Assembly: GCA_963840545.1 (NCBI GenBank)
Contig: CAWIZE010000002.1
Span: 682,001 to 746,000 of the forward strand
Direction of reading: 5' to 3'
Origin: JAKAWQ01 sp963840545
GTDB taxonomy: Bacteria > Pseudomonadota > Alphaproteobacteria > Acetobacterales > Acetobacteraceae
DNA: 64,000 bases
Every line of letters starts with the position of its first letter. Position 1 is the first letter of the stretch. Under the pieces are notes generated by a model. The model searched no databases, was not told the origin of the DNA, and saw only the letters and a list, made by a program, of their open reading frames with translations. Position numbers and translations under genes: made by a program. Shown piece after piece: positions 52,475 through 61,596 of this stretch.

Positions 52475-53193
52475 GTCCGGTGGTGATGCGGGTGCTGGTG
52501 GTGGATGACGAGCCGGCGATCCTGCGCTTCCTCAGGGCCGGGCTCGGCAGCCAGGGCTATGGCGTGGTAGAGGCGAGGACGGCGGCGGAGGCGCTGGCCG
52601 CGGTCAGGAGGAGGGCGGCGGAGCTCGTCGTGCTCGATCTCGGGCTGCCGGACCGTGACGGGCTCGAGCTCATTCCGGCGCTCCGGGCCGCGGATCCGGG
52701 CTTGCCGATCATCGTGCTTTCGAGCCGCGGCGACGAGCGGGCGAAGGTGGCGGCGCTCGATGGTGGCGCGGACGACTACATCACCAAGCCGTTCGGGATG
52801 GAGGAGCTGCTCGCGCGCATCCGCACGGCGGCGCGGCACAGGCTGGCGCAGCAGGGCGAGCTGCCGGTGTTCCGCAGCCTCGGGCTGGCGGTCGATCTGG
52901 TGCGGCGGATCGTCACCGTGCGCGGGGAAGAGATCAAGCTCTCGCCGCGGGAATGGGAGCTGTTGCGCATCCTGATCGCGCATGCGGGCAAGGTGCTGAC
53001 GCACCGCTTCCTGCTGCGCGAGGTCTGGGGCGGAGAGACGGACGTGCAATATCTGAGGATCTATGTGCGGGCGCTGAGGCAGAAGATCGAGAGCGAGCCG
53101 GACCGGCCGCGCCTGCTGCTCACCGAGACCGGCGTGGGCTATCGCTTGCGGGCGGCGGACGAGCCGGACGCGACGGGGCAGCCGGCCTTATGA
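52471..53193 (+). CDS. kdpE: Kdp operon response regulator KdpE
   Basis: 240-residue OmpR/PhoB-type regulator. The receiver has RVLVVDDEPAIL and the phosphoacceptor Asp in VVLDLGLPDRDG (residue 51 counted from the internal ATG 52486, 56 from the first). Winged-helix DNA-binding domain follows with LSPREWELLRILIAHAGKVLTH and DVQYLRIYVRALRQKIE. The first ATG overlaps the kdpD stop (ATGA). KdpE activates kdp transcription. Confidence 0.95.
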   Translation: MSPVVMRVLVVDDEPAILRFLRAGLGSQGYGVVEARTAAEALAAVRRRAAELVVLDLGLPDRDGLELIPALRAADPGLPIIVLSSRGDERAKVAALDGGADDYITKPFGMEELLARIRTAARHRLAQQGELPVFRSLGLAVDLVRRIVTVRGEEIKLSPREWELLRILIAHAGKVLTHRFLLREVWGGETDVQYLRIYVRALRQKIESEPDRPRLLLTETGVGYRLRAADEPDATGQPAL

Positions 53194-53206
53194 GCGACGC
53201 GCCGAC

Positions 53207-53665
53207 ATGGAGCTGAGCGAGCTTCTGACGCCGGAACGGGTGCTCGCCGACCTCGCCGTTCCGGACAAGCGGGCGCTGCTCGTCGAGCTCGGGCGGCGGG
53301 CGGGGGCGCTGCTTCGGATGCCGGGCACGGCGATCACCGCCGCGCTCGCGAGCCGCGAGCAGATGGGCTCGACCGGGCTGGGGCGCGGGTTCGCGCTGCC
53401 GCATGCGCGGATCGAGGGGCTGGACCGGTTCTTCGGGATGTTCGTGCGGCTGGCGCGGCCGATCGCCTTCGATGCGATCGACGACCGGCCGGTTTCGCTG
53501 GTCTTCCTGCTGCTGAGCCCGGCGGGCTCGGGCGGGGAGCACCTGGCCGCGCTGGCGGCGATCTCGCGGCGGATGAGCGATGCGGCGACGGTGCGCCGGC
53601 TCGGCTCCGCGCCCTCGGCGGCGCGGCTATTCGACGAGCTTGTGGGCAGCGAGCGGGCGGCCTGA
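53207..53665 (+). CDS. ptsN: PtsN-like nitrogen-PTS EIIA protein linked to kdpDE
   Basis: 152-residue EIIA domain of the nitrogen-related phosphotransferase system. The phosphorylated histidine is about residue 66 in GRGFALPHARIEGL, preceded by ALASREQMGSTGL. In E. coli, unphosphorylated PtsN binds KdpD and stimulates its kinase activity, so location directly after kdpE (13-base gap) suggests a dedicated regulator of the potassium response. That is inference from context. Confidence 0.85.
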   Translation: MELSELLTPERVLADLAVPDKRALLVELGRRAGALLRMPGTAITAALASREQMGSTGLGRGFALPHARIEGLDRFFGMFVRLARPIAFDAIDDRPVSLVFLLLSPAGSGGEHLAALAAISRRMSDAATVRRLGSAPSAARLFDELVGSERAA

Positions 53666-53692
53666 CCAGGTTCGATGGGAAGGGAGGGGGAG

Positions 53693-54226
53693 ATGGGGGA
53701 AACAGATCCGGGCGCGGTGTTCGATGCCCATGTGAAGGCCGAGTTCGTCGATCGCGACCTCGAGGCGACGATGGCGACGATGGTGGCGGAGCCGCATCTG
53801 ACGCATGTGCCGGTGCTGACCGGGGGCACCGGCGGGGCCGAGGTGCGGCGCTTCTACGGGACGCACTTCATCGGCCATTGGCCGCCGGACACGAAGACCA
53901 CGCTGATCTCGCGCACCGTCGGGCAGGGGCGCGTCGTCGACGAGTTCATCCTCTCCTTCACCCACACGGTGGAGATGGACGCGATCGTGCCGGGGATTGC
54001 GCCGACGGGGCGGACGGTGGAGGTGCCGCTGGTCGTGATATGCGGGTTCGCCGGCGACAGGATCACCTACGAGCACATCTACTGGGACCAGGCGACGGTG
54101 CTCGTGCAGCTCGGCGTGCTGGCGGCGGCGGGGCTGCCGGTCGCCGGTGCGGAGCAGGCGCGGCGCCTGCTCGACCCGACGCGGCCGGCGAACGGGCTGA
54201 TCCGGAAAGCACGCCGCGCGGGGTAG
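53693..54226 (+). CDS. NTF2/SnoaL-like protein
   Basis: 177-residue cystatin-like fold protein of the SnoaL/NTF2 superfamily, containing HFIGHWPPDTKTTLISRTVG and VVDEFILSFTHTVEMDAIVPGIAPTGR. These small proteins are ester cyclases, isomerases or binding modules; close relatives are often fused to carboxymethylenebutenolidase-like hydrolases. ATG 53693 has GGAGGGGG just upstream; a longer start at 53675 is possible. No clear link to the kdp genes. Confidence 0.7.
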   Translation: MGETDPGAVFDAHVKAEFVDRDLEATMATMVAEPHLTHVPVLTGGTGGAEVRRFYGTHFIGHWPPDTKTTLISRTVGQGRVVDEFILSFTHTVEMDAIVPGIAPTGRTVEVPLVVICGFAGDRITYEHIYWDQATVLVQLGVLAAAGLPVAGAEQARRLLDPTRPANGLIRKARRAG

Positions 54227-54319
54227 GGCTGCCCGGCGCGGCGCTTGTCCGGCGGGGTCCGGGTCCCGATATGGGCCTCCCGCGGGCGCAAGGAGGGCGG
54301 CTCGCGGAGGATGGGCCGG

Positions 54320-54360
54320 GACTCGCGGGGGACTGCCCGGGGGACTGCCCGGGGGACTGA
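54320..54360. repeat. 12-base tandem repeat before the protease gene
   Basis: GACTGCCCGGGG occurs at 54331-54342 and 54343-54354, followed by GACTGA and preceded by a degenerate GACTCGCGGGG. The array ends 11 bases before ATG 54371 and overlaps the probable ribosome-binding region. Confidence 0.75.
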
Positions 54361-54370
54361 GAGGTATTCG

Positions 54371-55312
54371 ATGGACGGAATGGATATCGCCGTTGCGGCT
54401 GACGCCGAACGGGAGATCAGGGACGCCTATTCGCGTGCGGTGATCGGCGCGGTGGAGGCGGTCGGGCCGGCGGTGCTGCATATCGCCGTGGGCAAGGGAA
54501 CGGGCTCGGGCGTGGTCTTCACGCCCGACGGGTATGTGCTCACCAACAGCCATGTCGCCGGCGGGACGGGACGCGTCTCGGCCACCTTCCCGGACGGGCG
54601 GTCGATGGGCGCGCGGCTGGTGGGCGACGATCCGGAGACGGATCTTGCCGTGCTCCGCCTCGAGGGCGAGGCGCCGGCCTATGCCCGGCTGGGCGAGGCG
54701 CGGCGGCTGGCGGCCGGCCAGCTCGTCATCGCGATCGGCAATCCGTTCGGCTTTCAGGCAACGGTGACGGCCGGCGTGGTGAGCGCGCTCGGGCGCAGCC
54801 TGCGCACGCGCTCGGGGCGGCTGATCGACGGCGTGATCCAGACCGATGCGGCGCTCAACCCGGGCAATTCGGGCGGGCCGCTGGTCAATGCGGCGGGCGA
54901 CGTGGTCGGGATCAACACCGCGATCATCGCCGGCGCGCAGGGGCTTTGCTTCGCCATCTCGGCGGATACGGCTTCGTTCGTCGCCTCGCGGCTGATCCGC
55001 GAGGGGCGGGTGCGGCGTTCGGCGATCGGGCTTTCGGGCCACGACATCACGGTGCCGCGGCGGTTCGTCCGCTTCCATGGCCTGGCGGGCGAGGGCGGCG
55101 TGCGGGTCGAGGCGCTGGTGGCGGAAGGCGCGGCCGCTTCGGCGGGGCTGAAGGCCGGCGACGTGATCGTTTCGTTCGACGGGGTCGCGGTCGGCTCGGT
55201 CGATGACCTGCACCGGCTGCTGACGGAAGAGCGGGCGGGCAAGGCAATGCCGCTGAGCTTCCTGCGCGGGACGGAGCGGCAGACGGTGGAGATCGTGCCC
55301 GAGGTCCGGTGA
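54371..55312 (+). CDS. HtrA/DegP-like serine protease with PDZ domain, lacking a signal peptide
   Basis: 313-residue trypsin-like S1C protease. The catalytic triad is complete: His61 in NSHV, Asp91 in ETDLAVLRL, Ser167 in NPGNSGGPL. One PDZ domain follows at about 225-305. Unlike DegP or DegQ it has no signal peptide or membrane helix, so it is predicted cytoplasmic. ATG 54371 is preceded by GAGAGG; a longer in-frame extension upstream is repeat-derived (RGTARGTARG) and unlikely. Confidence 0.85.
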   Translation: MDGMDIAVAADAEREIRDAYSRAVIGAVEAVGPAVLHIAVGKGTGSGVVFTPDGYVLTNSHVAGGTGRVSATFPDGRSMGARLVGDDPETDLAVLRLEGEAPAYARLGEARRLAAGQLVIAIGNPFGFQATVTAGVVSALGRSLRTRSGRLIDGVIQTDAALNPGNSGGPLVNAAGDVVGINTAIIAGAQGLCFAISADTASFVASRLIREGRVRRSAIGLSGHDITVPRRFVRFHGLAGEGGVRVEALVAEGAAASAGLKAGDVIVSFDGVAVGSVDDLHRLLTEERAGKAMPLSFLRGTERQTVEIVPEVR

Positions 55313-55408
55313 GGGCCGGGGTGACGGCGGCGAGGTGTCTCCGAACCGTCATCACCCTGTCCGAGAAGCGTGATAAGCGACGCCCGCTTTCCTGCTTCGG
55401 GGGACAGA

Positions 55409-56533
55409 ATGACGGATCACGGAGACACTCGCGCGGCCTGGGCCGGGCGGCGCGCGATGCTGAAGTTCGGCGCCGGCGCGATCGGAGCGGCGCTGGCGCC
55501 AGGTCTGGCGCGCGCCGCCGGTGCTGCGGATGCGGCGCTGACCAAGGCGGCCAAGGCGGAGGGACGCCTGAACGTGATCGCCCTGCCGCCCGACTGGGCG
55601 AATTACGGCGCCATCATCGACCGCTTCGAGAAGACATACGGCATTCCGATCGACAGCGCCGCGCCCGATGACAGCTCGGCGCAGGAGCTGCAGTCGATCC
55701 GCTCGCTGAAGAGCCAGTCCCGCGGGCCGGACGTGGTGGATGTGGGGCCGGCTTTCGCGCTGATCGGCGCGAGCGAGGGTCTCTTCGTCCCCTACAAGGT
55801 CGCGACCTGGGACAGCATTCCCACGCCGATGAAGGACCCGGGCGGGATGTGGTACGGGGACTATTTCGGGCTGATGTCCTTCGGCATCAACCGCGCGGTG
55901 GTGAAGACCGCGCCCGCGAGCTGGGCGGATCTGAAGAAGCCGGACTACAAGGGCATGGTGGCGCTGAACGGCAGCCCGCTCGGCGCCGGCGCGGCCTTTG
56001 GCGCGGTCATGGCGGCCTCGCTGGCCGGCGGCGGCTCGCTCGACGATATCGGGCCCGGGATCTCGTTCTTTTCGGAGCTGGCGAAGCTCGGCAATTTCAA
56101 TCCCTCGGCCGCGACCTCGGCGAGCCTGGTTTCCGGACAGACGCCGATCGTCGTCAACTGGGATTACCTCAATCTCGCGCAGGCGAAGAAGTCCAAGGGC
56201 ATGACGCCGATCGACACGGTGATCCCGGCGAATGCCACGCCCTATGGCGCGTTCTATTGCCAGGCGATCAGCAGATTCGCCCCCCACCCTGAGGCGGCGC
56301 GGCTGTGGGAGGAATTCCTCTATTCGGACCAGGGCCAGCTCCTGTTCCTGGAGGGCTTCGCCCACCCGGCCCGCTTCTCCGACATGGTCAAGCGCGGGGT
56401 GGTGTCGCAGGAACTGATGGCCGCCTTGCCGCCGGCGGGCCCTTACGCCGCGGCGGCCTTCGCCACCAACGATCAGACCACGAAGGCGCAGCAGGCGCTG
56501 GCCGCGGACTGGACCAAGACGGTCAAGGCGTGA
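55409..56533 (+). CDS. ABC importer extracellular solute-binding protein (family 1, polyamine/iron type)
   Basis: 374-residue periplasmic binding protein. The N-terminus has a twin-arginine-like signal (RRAMLKFGAGAIGAALAPGLARA). The mature part begins GRLNVIALPPDWANYGAIIDRFEKTYGI and has YGAFYCQAISRFAPHPEAARLWEEFLYSDQGQ, typical of the PotD/AfuA-like cluster. It is first of four genes for a complete importer. Substrate is probably a polyamine, ferric ion chelate or similar. Confidence 0.85.
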   Translation: MTDHGDTRAAWAGRRAMLKFGAGAIGAALAPGLARAAGAADAALTKAAKAEGRLNVIALPPDWANYGAIIDRFEKTYGIPIDSAAPDDSSAQELQSIRSLKSQSRGPDVVDVGPAFALIGASEGLFVPYKVATWDSIPTPMKDPGGMWYGDYFGLMSFGINRAVVKTAPASWADLKKPDYKGMVALNGSPLGAGAAFGAVMAASLAGGGSLDDIGPGISFFSELAKLGNFNPSAATSASLVSGQTPIVVNWDYLNLAQAKKSKGMTPIDTVIPANATPYGAFYCQAISRFAPHPEAARLWEEFLYSDQGQLLFLEGFAHPARFSDMVKRGVVSQELMAALPPAGPYAAAAFATNDQTTKAQQALAADWTKTVKA

Positions 56534-57420
56534 CGCCGGGAGGATCGCGCCTCTCCACCCGGCCTGGGCTGTCTGCCCGGGCCGACCTGGTTCCGAGCAT
56601 TCTCTTCGTCGGGCCTTTCCTGCTCTATGTGAGCGCGTTCCTGATCCTGCCGGCGGGGATGCTCCTGCTCACGGCTTTCGCCGGCAGGAACGGGCCGACA
56701 TTCTCGTATGTCGCGGGGCTGGGGGCGGGGCCGACGCTGGTCGCCTTCCGCAACTCCCTCGTGCTCTCGGCGCTCTCGGCGCTGGTCGGGCTCGTCGCGG
56801 GCGGGCTCGGGGCTTATTTCGTGATGCGCCCGGGCATGCCGCGCGGGCTCAGCTCGCTCGTCACGAGCTTCAGCGCGGTGGCGGCGAACTTCGCGGGGGT
56901 CCCGCTCGCCTTCGCCTTCATCGCCACGCTGGGCAGCCTCGGGATGATCACGACCTGGCTGAAATCGGCCGGGATCGATCTCTACGGCATGGGGTTCAGC
57001 CTCTATTCGCTGCCCGGGCTGGTGCTGGTGTACGCCTATTTCCAGATCCCGCTGATGATCATCGTGATCACGCCGGCGCTCGAGGCGCTGCGCCGGGAAT
57101 GGCGGGAGGCGGCGGAGAATCTCGGCGCCTCCTCATGGGATTATTGGCGGCTCCTGGGGCTGCCGATCCTGCTGCCGGGGCTCCTTTCGGCCTACATTTT
57201 GCTCTTCGGCAACGCATTCTCGGCCTACGCGACGCCCTACGCGCTCACCTCGGGCATCATCGCGCTGGTCCCCGTCGAGATCAGCAACGTGCTTTCGGGC
57301 AACGTGATGCTCTCGCCCGGGACCGGAGCGGCGCTCGCGCTCGGCATGATCGTGGTGATGGTCGCGGTGATGGGGCTCTACGCGTTGCTCCTGCGCCGGG
57401 TCGGACGATGGACGCGTTGA
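56530..57420 (+). CDS. ABC importer permease 1
   Basis: 296-residue membrane permease with about six helices and the EAA-type loop EAAENLGASSWDYWRLLGLPILLPGL that docks to the ATPase. The GTG start at 56530 overlaps the binding-protein stop by 4 bases (GTGA). It pairs with the next permease to form the channel. Confidence 0.87.
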   Translation: MTPGGSRLSTRPGLSARADLVPSILFVGPFLLYVSAFLILPAGMLLLTAFAGRNGPTFSYVAGLGAGPTLVAFRNSLVLSALSALVGLVAGGLGAYFVMRPGMPRGLSSLVTSFSAVAANFAGVPLAFAFIATLGSLGMITTWLKSAGIDLYGMGFSLYSLPGLVLVYAYFQIPLMIIVITPALEALRREWREAAENLGASSWDYWRLLGLPILLPGLLSAYILLFGNAFSAYATPYALTSGIIALVPVEISNVLSGNVMLSPGTGAALALGMIVVMVAVMGLYALLLRRVGRWTR

Positions 57421-58240
57421 CCACGGCGGCGCGCCCGCGGGCTGGCGCGGCGCGGCGGCCGCGCGGCACGGCCGTGCCGAAGGCGGGGCTGGCGCTGCTC
57501 GGGCTCTATTTCGCGATCCCTCTCGTTGCCACCGGCGCCTTCAGCTTCTGGGAAGGCGGCCAGAGATACGGGTTGCGCGCCTATGCCGCGCTGATCCACG
57601 CCGCACCATTCTGGGACAGCCTCGGGCTCTCGCTCAGGCTCGCCGCGGAAACGATCCTGGCAGGGCTTGTCATCCTCGTGCCGGCGACCTTCTGGATGAA
57701 CCTTCGGGTGCGCGCGCTCAGGCCGCTCTTCGACCTCTTCTCCGTGCTGCCCTTCGTGGTGCCGCCGATCGCGCTGGTCGCGGGGATGACGGCGCTCTAC
57801 ACCGGGCCGGACTGGTTCGTGGGCACGGCGAATTTCCTTGTCGTGCCCTATGTGATTCTCGCTTTGCCCTACACCTACCGGGCGCTCGATATCGGGATGC
57901 GCGCGCTCGACCTCAGCACGCTCACCGAGGCGTCGCAGAGCCTCGGCGCCGGGTGGGGCACGCTCATTTTCCGCGTGCTGGTGCCGAACCTGACGAGCGC
58001 GCTGATCGGCGCGGCGCTGCTCACGATCGCCATCGTGATGGGCGAATTCACCTTCGCAACCATCCTGCTGTTCAACACCTTCGCCGTCTACATCAACTAT
58101 GTCGGCCAGACCTCGGCGACCGAAGCGGCCGCGCTGACCCTGCTGAGCTTCCTCATCACCTGGCTCGCCATGCTGGGCGTGCTGCTCACCGGACGCGGCC
58201 AAGCCGGGCGCGGCCAGGCGCAGATCGGAGGAGCCCGCTG

Positions 58241-58241
<1 letters not shown>
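57408..58241 (+). CDS. ABC importer permease 2
   Basis: 277-residue permease with about six helices and the coupling motif TEASQSLGAGWGTLIFRVLVPNLTSAL. ATG 57408 overlaps the end of permease 1 by 13 bases. The C-terminus ends in a Gly/Gln-rich stretch (GRGQAGRGQAQIGGAR). With the upstream permease it forms the heterodimeric channel. Confidence 0.87.
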
Positions 58242-59320
<1,079 letters not shown>

Positions 59321-59324
59321 AAGA

Positions 59325-59346
59325 CCAGGGGGACGCTGTCCCCTGC
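59325..59346. terminator. GC hairpin after the ABC transporter operon
   Basis: CAGGGGGAC pairs with GTCCCCTG around a 3-base loop (one bulged G). It starts five bases after the ATPase stop and fits a terminator of the importer operon. It shares the CCAGGGGAC core with the kdpC-kdpD hairpin. Confidence 0.45.
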
Positions 59347-59413
59347 AGGGCCCCTTTGCCATCTGGCGAGCGCGCGTCCGCTTGCCGCCGGGTGCGCGCG
59401 CGAGTGCCAGTGC

Positions 59414-59520
59414 GGCCTGCCGCAATGGCCGACCGCGGCGATCCTCACCGAGCACCTGAGCGGCTACGGCGTCTCCGTCGAACGCGGCGCCACCGTTCTC
59501 TCGATCGATGACGATTCAGC
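59414..59520 (+). pseudogene. Fragment of an FAD-dependent monooxygenase
   Basis: Reading from 59414 gives GLPQWPTAAILTEHLSGYGVSVERGATVLSIDDD, which resembles the internal block of FAD_binding_3 aromatic monooxygenases (LPQWRTEAILERRLAELGVEVERG). It has no start and runs into the end of trpS on the opposite strand. It is the surviving part of a lost gene. Confidence 0.55.
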
Positions 59521-60514
59521 CCGGCAGGAACCCGACCAGGCGCTTCGCCTCGGCGACAATCGGCCGGCAGATCGCGCTCGCGCGGGCCGCACCCGCGCGC
59601 AGCACCTGCTCGACATGGCCCGGCTCGGCGAGCAGGCGGCGGGTTTTTTCGCCGATCGGGCCGAGTGATTCCACGAGCAGCGCGGCGAGATCCTCCTTGA
59701 AGGCGGAAAACCCCTTGCCGCCGTGGAGGCGGAGCACGCCCGCCTCGTCGGTATCCGCGAGGGCGGCGTAGATGCCGACCAGGTTGCGCGCCTCCGCCCG
59801 CCCGGCGAGCCCCGCGGGCTCGGTGGGCAGCGGCTCGGGATCGGTCCGCGCGCGGCGGATTTTCTGCGCGATCGCGTCCGGCTCATCGTTGAGGTTGATC
59901 CGGCTTTGCTCCGAGGCGTCGGATTTCGACATCTTCTTCGTCCCGTCGCGCAGGCTCATCACCCGCGCCGCCGGCCCCAGGATCAGCGGCTCGATCGGGC
60001 GAAAGAAATCGACGCCGTAATCATGGTTGAATTTCTGCGCGATGTCGTTGGCAAGCTCGAGATGCTGGCGCTGGTCATCGCCCACCGGCACGCGCGTTGC
60101 GTGGTAGGCGAGGATGTCGGCGGCCATCAGGTTCGGATAGACATAGAGCCCGGCCGAAGCATTTTCGCGATCCTTGCCCGCCTTGTCCTTGAACTGCGTC
60201 ATCCGGTTGAGCCAGCCGAGCCGGGCTGTGCAGTTGAAGATCCAGGCAAGCTCGGCGTGCTCCGGCACGGCGGATTGGTGGAAGAGGATGCTCTGCGCGG
60301 GATCGATCCCGCAGGCGATGATCGCCGCGGCCAGCTCGCGCGTCTGCTGCGCCAGCAGCTTCGGGTCCTGCCAGACGGTGATCGCGTGCAGATCGACGAC
60401 GCAATAGATGCATTCGTGGGCGGCTTGCAGCGCGACCCAGTTGCGGATCGCGCCGAGATAATTGCCGAGCGTGGGAATGCCGGAAGGCTGGATGCCGGAG
60501 AAGATGCGCTGCAT
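59516..60514 (-). CDS. trpS: Tryptophanyl-tRNA synthetase
   Basis: 332-residue class I synthetase charging tRNA-Trp. The HIGH-equivalent GIPTLGNYLGA lies near residue 13 and KMSKS near 200. MQRIFSGIQPSG is the standard start at ATG 60514. It lies on the minus strand and its end overlaps the monooxygenase fragment. Confidence 0.96.
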   Translation of the reverse strand: MQRIFSGIQPSGIPTLGNYLGAIRNWVALQAAHECIYCVVDLHAITVWQDPKLLAQQTRELAAAIIACGIDPAQSILFHQSAVPEHAELAWIFNCTARLGWLNRMTQFKDKAGKDRENASAGLYVYPNLMAADILAYHATRVPVGDDQRQHLELANDIAQKFNHDYGVDFFRPIEPLILGPAARVMSLRDGTKKMSKSDASEQSRINLNDEPDAIAQKIRRARTDPEPLPTEPAGLAGRAEARNLVGIYAALADTDEAGVLRLHGGKGFSAFKEDLAALLVESLGPIGEKTRRLLAEPGHVEQVLRAGAARASAICRPIVAEAKRLVGFLPG

Positions 60515-60593
60515 GCGTCGCTGATCCGCGTTGTCCCTGCCCGTCGTGCGGCGGGTGTGCGGGCAAGCTCCTCAGTCGGTCAAGCCCCGCCGC

Positions 60594-61469
60594 TCAAGCG
60601 CCCGCCATGGCCGCGAGGCTCGCGGCGCAGCGCCTTCCCTCGGCGAGATCGGCCGCCCGCAAGGGCGCGCGGACGCGGCACCAGCCGGGATCGGCGGTCT
60701 CCGCCGCCAGCGCCGCCTTCAGGCGCGGCAGGAAGTCCGCCTCCAGCGCGGCGATGGCGGCGCGCATGGCGGCGAGTGGCGGGTTCGGCGCGAACATCGC
60801 GCGGACCAGGTCCGGCACGACGTTCGCCATGCCGCAGATCGTGCCGACGCCGCCTTCGGCGAGCGCCTGGGGGATGTCGGCCTCGTTGCCGACCAGGACC
60901 GGCACGTCGGGGGCGGCCTTTCGAAAAGCCTGGAACTGGGGAAAATCGCCGCTGCTGTCCTTGACGCCGGCGACGAGGCCGCCGAAGCGCGCGCGGAGCC
61001 AGGCGACGCTCGCCGCGGCGACCGGGACGCCCGAGACCTGGGGGATGTGGTAGAGGGTGAGGTGGAGGCGATCGTCCGCCACGCCCTCGATGAGGCGGGC
61101 GAAGGCATCGGCGACGCCGGCTGCGGCGACGTTGCGGAAGAAGAAGGGCGGCAGGGCCAGGAGCTGGTCGAGGCCGAGCGAGAGGGCGGCGCGCGCCAGG
61201 GCGACCGAATCGGGGATCGCCGGGAAGCCGATGCCCAGCGCGAGACGGGCGGGGGGAATTCCCTGGGCGAGCAGCGCTTCGACAACCGCCAGACGCTCGG
61301 AGGCGGTGAACGAGGGTCCTTCGCCGGTGGTGCCGAAGAGGACGATCCCGTCACAGCCCTGGGCGAGGAGATGGGCGGCGTGGCGCCCGAGGCGATCCGC
61401 GTCCGCCGCGCCGTCGGCGGCGAGCGGGGTGAGCGCCGCCACCCACAGGCCGGCGATGGCGCCACTCAT
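60594..61469 (-). CDS. Dihydrodipicolinate synthase family aldolase/dehydratase
   Basis: 291-residue TIM-barrel Schiff-base enzyme. It has the FGTTGEGPSFTASER motif, the catalytic Tyr in LTLYHIPQVSG and Lys in LVAGVKDSSGDFPQ. Such DapA homologues include N-acetylneuraminate lyase, KDG or hydroxyproline-pathway enzymes; the sequence does not look like canonical DapA, so no symbol is given. ATG 61469 lacks a good ribosome binding site and follows a tandem repeat (61471-61520) of 18-base units. Confidence 0.8.
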   Translation of the reverse strand: MSGAIAGLWVAALTPLAADGAADADRLGRHAAHLLAQGCDGIVLFGTTGEGPSFTASERLAVVEALLAQGIPPARLALGIGFPAIPDSVALARAALSLGLDQLLALPPFFFRNVAAAGVADAFARLIEGVADDRLHLTLYHIPQVSGVPVAAASVAWLRARFGGLVAGVKDSSGDFPQFQAFRKAAPDVPVLVGNEADIPQALAEGGVGTICGMANVVPDLVRAMFAPNPPLAAMRAAIAALEADFLPRLKAALAAETADPGWCRVRAPLRAADLAEGRRCAASLAAMAGA

Positions 61470-61470
61470 G

Positions 61471-61520
61471 GAATGCGTTGCAAGCTGGGAATGCGCCGCA
61501 AGCTGGGAATGCGCTGCATG
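61471..61520. repeat. 18-base direct repeat before the DapA-family gene
   Basis: GAATGCG(T/C)(T/C)GCAAGCTGG occurs at 61471-61488 and 61489-61506, with a partial third copy ending near 61520. It lies immediately upstream of the minus-strand ATG at 61469 and so replaces the expected ribosome-binding region. Confidence 0.75.
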
Positions 61521-61596
61521 TCGGATGGTTCCTTCTGGCGTGAGCCTGAGGCTCCTCTGACATGTTAGGTTGCTCGCCAGGGGTCCACAAGCGAGC

